Positions 57,200-64,000 of a stretch of DNA of 64,000 nt are shown here, piece after piece (the first letter of the stretch is position 1; each line of letters begins with the position of its first letter). The DNA comes from Artemisia argyi (taxonomy: Eukaryota > Streptophyta > Magnoliopsida > Asterales > Asteraceae). The notes beneath the pieces are model-generated. The model made no database searches, was not told the DNA's origin, and was given only the letters and a program-made list of their open reading frames with translations. The position numbers were made by a program, and so were the translations under genes. Location: positions 168,688,090-168,752,089 of the forward strand of contig CM060687.1 in assembly GCA_030686995.1 (NCBI GenBank), read 5' to 3'.

Positions 57200-57365
57200 A
57201 TCTCCCCCTTTTTGATGATTACAAAATTTAAACTCATTAATCGAAAATTAGTATATATTCAAGTATTATTGTGAGTTTATATTACTTCTCCCCCTTTTTG
57301 TTAGCATCAAAAAGGTTATCCCATGTTAATGTAAACTCCCCCTCGAAGTGTACTCCCCCTCGTTT
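57200..57365 (-). promoter_or_regulatory. Polypurine tract and secondary purine tracts, SIRE copy 2
   Basis: ATCTCCCCCTTTTTG at 57200-57214 abuts the LTR. TTCTCCCCCTTTTTG (about 57286), ACTCCCCCTCG (about 57336) and ACTCCCCCTCG (about 57353) repeat the pattern, as in copy 1. Confidence 0.65.
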
Positions 57366-57657
57366 TGAGGCCAAAAGGAATCGAGATATGGATATCTTGC
57401 AAAAATATTTAGTGGCAAGCAACATATACATGTATATAGCATGCAAGAGTAGAGGCTAAACACAACCATAACATTAATAAAATAAAATACATCAAGCATT
57501 TCATTGACAACCATAACAAGTAATGCAACTAACAAAAGCCTTAAAGGCTTAGAATCATCATTAAACTAAAAGACCAAGTCTCAAACATGATAGTCCTCTC
57601 TAGAGCTTGCCATCCAAAAAGTTTAACACAATTTTATTTGTGAAACACCAAGCATGT

Positions 57658-58257
57658 TTAAATGGGAGGAATGGATGGTGAACATGGGGATGGTGATGGT
57701 GGAGGTGTGTTTGTTGATGGTGGTGGAGGTGTTGTGTTTGTTGTTGGTGGTTGATGCCACATGTTTTCAATATGAGAAAACATGTATTGTATTTCATCTC
57801 TTAAACCGAACACAATTGTTCGGTTGTGAATGCAACAAAGGCAAGTGTCTCCATGAGCTTCAAGTAAGCTCCATGGGACGGGGTTATAGGTTGGTGGATT
57901 GATAGGAGATGATGAGAAATGTGCATCTAGAGGTGTTAATGGTGATAATGAGAGAGTGAGTGCAAGAGATGTGTTCTCATTGGTAGGTTGTAATGGTTGA
58001 TCAATTGTTGGTGGAGATAAGTGGGTGTTGATGTAGTCATTTATGGATGAAGTGGATGGTATGGAGGAAGTGGAGTTTCCATTTGTTGAAGGTGTTTTGG
58101 ACGGTGCATTTGGTGCACTAGGAGATGAACATTGAGGTGGTGGAGATGGAGTGGTGTTGTCTTCATTTGCAAGATCAATGAAGAGTTGTTTGGGTGGAAT
58201 GATGACAAGTTTTTGTTTCTTGGCATTGTTTGAATAGGTGGTTTTTGGTGATGACAT
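57658..58257 (-). CDS. SIRE proline-rich accessory ORF, copy 2
   Basis: About 199 codons are read from ATG 58257-58255 (MSSPKTTYSNNAKKQKL...), collinear with the copy 1 protein: the basic patch, PPKQLFIDLANEDN, the GDTCLCCIHN segment, LRDEIQYMFSHIE and a Pro/Thr tail. The frame is open while the sequence has diverged. A TATA-like ACTATAATC (58320-58312) and the palindromic module (58468-58543) lie upstream. Function unknown. Confidence 0.6.
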   Translation of the reverse strand: MSSPKTTYSNNAKKQKLVIIPPKQLFIDLANEDNTTPSPPPQCSSPSAPNAPSKTPSTNGNSTSSIPSTSSINDYINTHLSPPTIDQPLQPTNENTSLALTLSLSPLTPLDAHFSSSPINPPTYNPVPWSLLEAHGDTCLCCIHNRTIVFGLRDEIQYMFSHIENMWHQPPTTNTTPPPPSTNTPPPSPSPCSPSIPPI

Positions 58258-58467
58258 GATGATGTTTGATGAATGTTTGAGGATGATGGAATGTGAATTA
58301 AACATGCATGGAGATTATAGTGGGAAAACATGTTTAGAAGTGGAATTAATTTGAAATGGTAATGTTATATTTCAAAATCAGTTTAGTTTTTAAGGGAAAT
58401 GATAGCTAGGACTAGCAAAAGGGATCACAAGATGCAAAAGAAAACAATGTAAAAACTGTTTCAGATG

Positions 58468-58543
58468 GACGGTCCCCTTAAATGGAGGCCGGTCCCCTTA
58501 ATTTTACGGGGGCCGCCCTTTATGATTTAAGGGGGCCGCCCAT
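58468..58543 (-). promoter_or_regulatory. Palindromic module upstream of the proline-rich ORF, copy 2
   Basis: Half-sites GGTCCCCTTAAATG, GGTCCCCTTAATTT, GGGGGCCGCCC and TTTAAGGGGGCCGCCC are framed by CAGATGG and CCATCTG. Confidence 0.55.
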
Positions 58544-58703
58544 CTGACGACCCAGAAACCAAAATTTTTCAAAAAATTTTTTGGAAAAATGTTGTGTTCT
58601 GTTTTATATTTGCAGCAAGCTCTATTTGGACATTTCACATTTGTTTTGGTCTATTAGAAAGTATACATGCCATATATTTATTTAAACATTAACTAATCAT
58701 GCA

Positions 58704-58705
<2 letters not shown>

Positions 58706-58791
<86 letters not shown>
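58706..58791. repeat. (TA)n microsatellite
   Basis: About 43 TA units in SIRE copy 2 between the env-like and proline-rich ORFs. Confidence 0.95.
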
Positions 58792-58794
<3 letters not shown>

Positions 58795-58935
58795 TAATAG
58801 AAGCATGCATTAAAAAGCATAAAAACCATCAAGTTAACATCCTAAACAAGTATCCAAATAACAAGTACTTCCGAATATACTGCGGACAAATAGCACACAA
58901 AATAAATATTGTTTAACAAACATAATCCAAGCATA

Positions 58936-60132
58936 TTATTTCTTCTTCTTCCCGAAGATACCCTTCAAAGTCTTCCCGATAGATTTGAAGCCACCTCTAA
59001 CCTCGTGCAAGCACTTTTGTCTTCTAAGCATCTCGGTGGTTCGTTCATGAAGCACTTCTTCAGTTTGATCACTTGGAGATGGGGTAGAATAGTTGGGATA
59101 GTCAAGATCCTCTAAATCGTCAATGAACTCAGAAAATGAAGGGGTACTAGCATCATGGATGTTTTCCTCCTCATCGTCATCGTCTTGCCTTGAAGATGAT
59201 CCATGAAAGCTATGACGACGAGGTTTACCCTTGTCACTTCGAGTTCGTCGAGCTTGTTTTAGAGCGAGAGAACGTAGAGTGGGGTAGATGGACTCATAAA
59301 TACTATTGTCAAGATCGGGGTAGTACTCGATAACATGATGATAGAGACGAGTAAGGAACATTCCATATGGAAGGTTGGCTTTGGGAGTTTTTCTAGCACA
59401 CTCAATCCGTTTGATAAAGAAGTAGGCCAAATTGTACGGCTTTTCGACAGCAATACAATACAACATGTGAGCAAGGCTAGCCGGGAGATGGTCCCGATGA
59501 CCTCCGGTACCAAACGCATTCTCACGAATGAGTTCTTCCTAACGCTTCATGTGAGGGCTTAATTCCTTGAAGAGAAGTTGGTATGGAGAGATTTGAACGT
59601 TTTTGGATTTTATTTTTCGACTTGTGGTGGCACGATCTATACCAAGGACTTGACGAATTTCGTCGGGATGAGGAATTTCGTCAAGATAGGGACCGAAGGT
59701 TGGTCGATAACGATTAAGAGATTCGAGGTCCCACTCGTTTGAGAAAACGGCTTGACCTCTAAATGGAATTTGGAGGATATGACCAAATTGTTCGAGAGTT
59801 AGGGTGATAAATTAATTTTGAATCATGAAAGAGATGGTGATGAAACCAAGATCATTGGCTTGGACGGTGACTTGGCTATAGAAATCCATTATGAAGCGAG
59901 GAATGATAGGTTCATTTATTTCATAAAGACAATTGAAGTTGATGCTTGAAAACAAGCGATTTATGTACTCGGATTGAGCAAAAGCAAGATCTACTACACG
60001 TCCCTCATGAACATTTCTATCTTCAATTTGTCGATAGATAAGTCCAATGGAAGGAGATGTGGTAGGGAGTTGGGAAACTTTAGGAATGTAATTTTTAGTG
60101 TGAGAAAGATCTTCGGTAGTTGCTTTGGGCAT
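58936..60132 (-). pseudogene. SIRE env-like ORF, copy 2 (two premature stops)
   Basis: Collinear and in one frame with copy 1 over about 399 codons. TAA at 59814-59812 and TAG at 59541-59539 interrupt it; copy 1 has Glu and Trp codons there. Conserved segments include IIPRFIMDFYSQVTV, FGTGGHRDHLPASLAHMLYC, ANLPYGMFLTRLYHHVIEYY and a basic end KKKK. AG at 60140-60139 precedes the start, matching the acceptor of copy 1. Confidence 0.65.
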
Positions 60133-61212
60133 TTTCACCTAAACACATCAACAATAGAAAAAGACCAAAATAAATATAAAGAAAGATAAAAGTATATGTT
60201 TATTGGTAAGGCTTATGTTGGAACGTAAACATACTTCGTTACTAATCCTAAGAAGTAGATTACCATGTTCCTTAATGTTGTTTTTAACTCGTTCTAGATA
60301 TACTTTACGATGTTTAATGAGTAGTTATGGACAAATCCAAACGCCCCTTTAAACATCTTAATATATCATGAAATTTACTAGATTTACATTAGATTGTAAA
60401 ACTAGCTATTTCTTGCGAGTTTCTTATGCATGTGATTTGTTTTTGAAAAAGATGGTTTGTATTTTTACTTAAAAATGTCATTTTTAGTAATAAACCAAAC
60501 GCTTCCTTAACTATTGACTTATACTCCTAGTATGTCAATATATATATGAATTATATATCTTGACGAGTTCGATTAGCAATTTTAAAGTTTATAATTATAA
60601 CAAAGTTTTATAAAAATTATAATGACTATGTTTCGATATTATTTGGACATAATCCAAATACCCCTATATTGTGAACCAAAATAATTTTTCTTAGTCAAAA
60701 AATGTAATTTCAAGTTTTACAAGTTACACAAGTATAATGTGATTAGTTTTAACACGTTTTCAAATTATTATTCAACAATAAGTTTACTAAAAAATTTTGA
60801 AAAGGAGTGTATGAAATTTTTCAAAATTTTTTGACATGATAGTTTATAATAACTAGTTTCTAGTGTTGATCAATCATCCTAATGCTAGGGGAAGCATTTG
60901 GTTATGGAGTTTTAAGGCTTAATTCGAAAGAAATTATGAAATTTGATGAATTTTATAAAACATGCATAATCATGAGTATGATCAAATAAGATGAAATTAG
61001 ATGAAATGTGTTATGAAACACTTACAATAAGTAATGGTGATTGTGTTAGATGAATTTGCCCTTTGCGAATTAACCCGAATTATGTGATTTGGAAGTGATT
61101 TGAGAGGTTTTTGGGTTTTGGTTTTCGTCACAGCAGAAGCAGGGGAAGGAGTGTATGAAAAAGTGGAGTGTTTGGCAAAAGGAAAAAGGAGAAAAACGGG
61201 TTTGAACTATCA

Positions 61213-61292
61213 GATGGCCGGCCCCCTTAAATATTAAGGGGGCCGCCCTACATTTGGCTGCCGGTCCCCTTAAACATTAAGGGGGCCGCCCT
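61213..61292 (-). promoter_or_regulatory. Palindromic module upstream of the env-like ORF leader, copy 2
   Basis: GGCCGGCCCCCTTAAAT/ATTAAGGGGGCCGCCC and CCGGTCCCCTTAAAC/ATTAAGGGGGCCGCCC form two consecutive hairpins. Confidence 0.58.
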
Positions 61293-61517
61293 CCAAAATT
61301 TGATTTTTTGTGATTTTTGGTTTCTGGAAAGAGCAAAAAATTATTCATATGTATGTATTAGATTTATATTTAATCAAAAATACGTTGGAGGGTATTCGCA
61401 CGAAAGGAATTACTTGACACTTTTAATTGACAATTTGCCAATTAAATTTTCTTGATCATTTCGGATGAAATTTATCAAGTTGTCAAGTACACGAGAACGT
61501 TGTGGAAGGTTCATAAG

Positions 61518-61647
<130 letters not shown>

Positions 61648-61650
61648 GGG

Positions 61651-61940
61651 CTTTTAAGACGAGAATAAAGGAAGGAGACGGATGCAATGGAAGCCGGGAG
61701 TTTGTTTCATCCATAGATTTTTCGACTCATCTCTCTTCATCAGCATGAGTGTTGTTGAACATTAAAGTTCAATAAGGCAAATGGGAAAAGAAAAGCTTTT
61801 AAGACGAGAATAAAGGAAGGAGACGGATGCAATGGAAGCCGGGAGTTTGTTTCATTCATAGATTTTTCGACTCATCTCTCTTCATCAGCATGAGTGTTGT
61901 TGAGCATTAAAGTTCAATAAGGCAAATGGGAAAAGAAAAG
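61651..61940. repeat. 145-bp tandem duplication
   Basis: CTTTTAAGACGAGAATAAAG starts at 61651 and 61796, and the two units are almost identical. SIRE copy 1 has a single copy (about 18809-18955). Confidence 0.92.
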
Positions 61941-62229
61941 GTTCGTAAACGAACAATTTCTAGTTCTAGAAAATCAACAAATGAGTTTTCCAGGTTATAA
62001 GATCCTAGATATAGCTAAGTGTATATATAGATATAGTATAAGTAAATAAGTATATATATGTATAGAAGTAAAGACTAGAAAGAATAATGAACCAATTAAT
62101 ATCACATAAAAGCTAGATACTAAACTAAGCATGCATTTGTTTACAAGGAAATAAAAGGAAATGTGTACCTTTCGTCTTGAATGCGTTAAACTTCAAAATC
62201 TTCATAGGAAAGTCCGAACACGGGGTGAC

Positions 62230-62657
62230 ATCAAAGATTTCCATGTATGAATGGCGAAAGTTCTCACGTTGGTCCCCATGGTCTCATTTGACCAAAGTTG
62301 TTTGTTCCGAACATGTTATGTATTTGACTTGGGTGCATATATGGTGGAAACATTCCCCATGGATTGAAGTTCCACATTTGTTGATTATTGTTAAAGTTTT
62401 GTCTACTTTGGTTTACTCTTGGTTGAGGTGTTTTAGGTCTAGAGTAAGAATTATTCGGTTTCCTAGGTGGTGGAGTTTTAGATCTTGTTTTAGTTTTGGA
62501 CGATCCTACTTCGGTTTTTAAAGATGGTTTATAAAACGGTTTTATTTATTCATTACTAGCTAGATGTATTTTCTTGTCATTTATGAGTATATATTCAGGA
62601 TTAGATTTTGAAGGTTTTAGTTCTTTGAGTTCGCTTTCAAATTTAACATTTTTAACT
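62230..62657 (-). pseudogene. SIRE gag C-terminal remnant
   Basis: After the gag stop, another frame continues the family's C-terminal part (VKNVKFESELKELKPSKSNP, then RKPNNSYSRPKTPQPRVNQ and MWNFNPWGMFPPYMHP), with an internal TAA near 62547. The junction near 62690 is a frameshift. Sequence recognisable as pol does not follow. Confidence 0.6.
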
Positions 62658-64000
62658 TCACTTGTTGAGGCTTCGGTTGAGTTTAAAACATGGACCGGTT
62701 TTATCTCCGGATATTCTTTGAATACTTATAATTTTACTAAGTGAATTACTACTATTTTCAAATTTATTAAGTTTACAAATTTCTTCCTTAAGTTTGTTGT
62801 TTTCACTTCTAAGCTCTTGACATGATTTACATTCTTCAAAAGTTTCTTTACCTTTTTCAAGTTGATGTATTTTCATTTTTAGTTCAAGTACTTCATTTTC
62901 TAATTGGTTATTTATGTATTTTAGTGATTTGTTTTTAGCCATAACTTGTTGTCCTAGTTTGCATAATCTATTGTATTCACTATCTAAGTCTTTTTCATCT
63001 AATGATAAATTTTCATCACTAAAATATTCGGTTTCGGAACGTACCTCACTTGATGTTTTAGCCATGAGACACTTTTCTTCCTTTGTTGTTTCTTTCTCAT
63101 CTTCATCGCTATCACTCCAAGCACCTCCAATAAATGCTCTTTGATTTTGATCTCTTGTCATCATTGGACATTTTCCAATAAGGTGATTCGGATCTCCATA
63201 CTTGAAACATTTTCTCTCATTTTTGATATACTTGTCATCATTATTCTTTTGAGATGTTCTTCTTTCATCGTGTGGTTGTCTAATGAATCTTCCTCGCCTT
63301 TTGAAGAATTTCTTGAAATCTCTTACGGCCATGGCATATTCTTCGTCTTCGCTTTCGGAAGATGAGCTATCTTCGTTGTTGGAATCCTTTCTAGCTTTCA
63401 ATGCGATTGACTTGCTTTGCTCTCGTTTCCCTTTAACCATTTCGGAGTCCTTCTTTATTATTGCTTCGTAGACTTTTAGATTACCAATTAATTCATCAAG
63501 TTGTAATGTTGACAAATTCTTCGATTCTTCAATAGCCGTCACTTTAGCTCGCCATTTTGGGTGAAGAGCTCTAAGAAACTTCCTAACAAAATTCTTACTA
63601 GAGAAATTCTCATCAAGTGCTTTTAAACTTGTGATTATAGTGTTAAATCTAGCAAAAGCATTAACAATTGATTCCTCTTCCGGAATCGTGAATTGCTCAT
63701 ATTGTTGAACAAGTAGATCTATTTTGTTATCTTTGACTTGATTATTACCTTGGTGGGTTATTAATAAATAGTTCCAAATTTCTTTTGCGGTTTCACACAT
63801 AAAGATCCTTTCGTACTCTTTACGTGGTAGCGCATTGTAAATAACCATTTTTGCTTCATTATTTTTAGCAAGTTTTCTTTTTAAATCATCATTTTGTTTT
63901 TCAAAAGGTACGATTTCATCTTTCTTAGTTTCGGGGTTATTTTGAATAGGTAAAAAATCACCATTGGTAATAATATGCCCAAGATCTAGATCTTTTGATT
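62658..64000 (-). CDS. SIRE gag (partial, runs off the right edge)
   Basis: The frame is open from the window edge to a stop at 62658. Segments: [60 protein letters not shown] (UBN2-type copia gag), an acidic Ser/Glu stretch, the zinc knuckle [15 protein letters not shown], the following [19 protein letters not shown], and a coiled-coil-like C-terminal half ([20 protein letters not shown]). The second Cys of the knuckle is Tyr, so nucleic-acid binding is probably impaired. The true start lies right of the window; the internal Met at 63848 is not the start. Confidence 0.85.
   Translation of the reverse strand, partial: SKDLDLGHIITNGDFLPIQNNPETKKDEIVPFEKQNDDLKRKLAKNNEAKMVIYNALPRKEYERIFMCETAKEIWNYLLITHQGNNQVKDNKIDLLVQQYEQFTIPEEESIVNAFARFNTIITSLKALDENFSSKNFVRKFLRALHPKWRAKVTAIEESKNLSTLQLDELIGNLKVYEAIIKKDSEMVKGKREQSKSIALKARKDSNNEDSSSSESEDEEYAMAVRDFKKFFKRRGRFIRQPHDERRTSQKNNDDKYIKNERKCFKYGDPNHLIGKCPMMTRDQNQRAFIGGAWSDSDEDEKETTKEEKCLMAKTSSEVRSETEYFSDENLSLDEKDLDSEYNRLCKLGQQVMAKNKSLKYINNQLENEVLELKMKIHQLEKGKETFEECKSCQELRSENNKLKEEICKLNKFENSSNSLSKIISIQRISGDKTGPCFKLNRSLNK

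Overview
This window is a transposon-dense piece of a flowering-plant nuclear genome. It is AT-rich, carries long (TA)n and poly-A/T tracts, and consists almost entirely of nested mobile elements. I recognise no intact host gene. The family of the Ty1-copia SIRE/Maximus gag and env-like proteins and of the Athila polyprotein, together with the DUF4283-type LINE ORF1, suggests a daisy-family (Asteraceae) plant. That assignment rests on recalled family resemblance, not on a search.

Layout. 1-3031: tandem long terminal repeats (LTRs) of a Tat/Athila-type Ty3-gypsy element whose body lies to the left of the window. 3032-3995: exon-like fragment next to a possible Helitron 3' end. 4553-6755 (minus): broken LINE-type ORF1 without ORF2. 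7200-13015: AT-rich intergenic DNA with a 100-bp tandem repeat, a 431-bp foldback, a GACCCG-rich hAT MITE, a truncated NAA10 (ARD1) pseudogene, a Helitron 3' end, a second hAT MITE and a tRNA-derived SINE. 13030-19111 (minus): SIRE copy 1, comprising 3' LTR, proline-rich ORF and env-like ORF, truncated in a (TA)n tract. 19411-28256: a Mutator-like composite with a ULP1-protease gene (plus) and a FAR1-type transposase gene (minus) converging, and inverted repeats shared by their first introns. 29856-33913: several MITEs and a 236/240-bp inverted duplication. 34100-51715 (minus): a complete but broken Athila element of about 17.6 kb with roughly 3.75-kb LTRs, interrupted in integrase by a SIRE solo LTR (41056-42774). 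53249-53615: second copy of the GACCCG-rich hAT MITE. 55899-64000 (minus): SIRE copy 2 with 3' LTR, proline-rich ORF, env-like ORF and gag, but no pol; it runs off the right edge.

Most notable features. (1) The SIRE family carries a palindromic CCCCCTTAA/TTAAGGGGG module. It lies just upstream of the LTR TATA box and recurs twice inside the element, upstream of the proline-rich ORF (followed by a TATA-like box) and upstream of a pyrimidine-rich leader with a matching splice donor/acceptor pair before the env-like ORF. This arrangement is conserved between the two copies and looks like a set of internal promoters for the extra ORFs. (2) The ULP1 protease and FAR1 transposase pseudogenes appear to belong to one element, because their first introns are inverted copies of each other. 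(3) A family of GACCCG-built hAT MITEs has exact 8-bp target duplications at both insertions.
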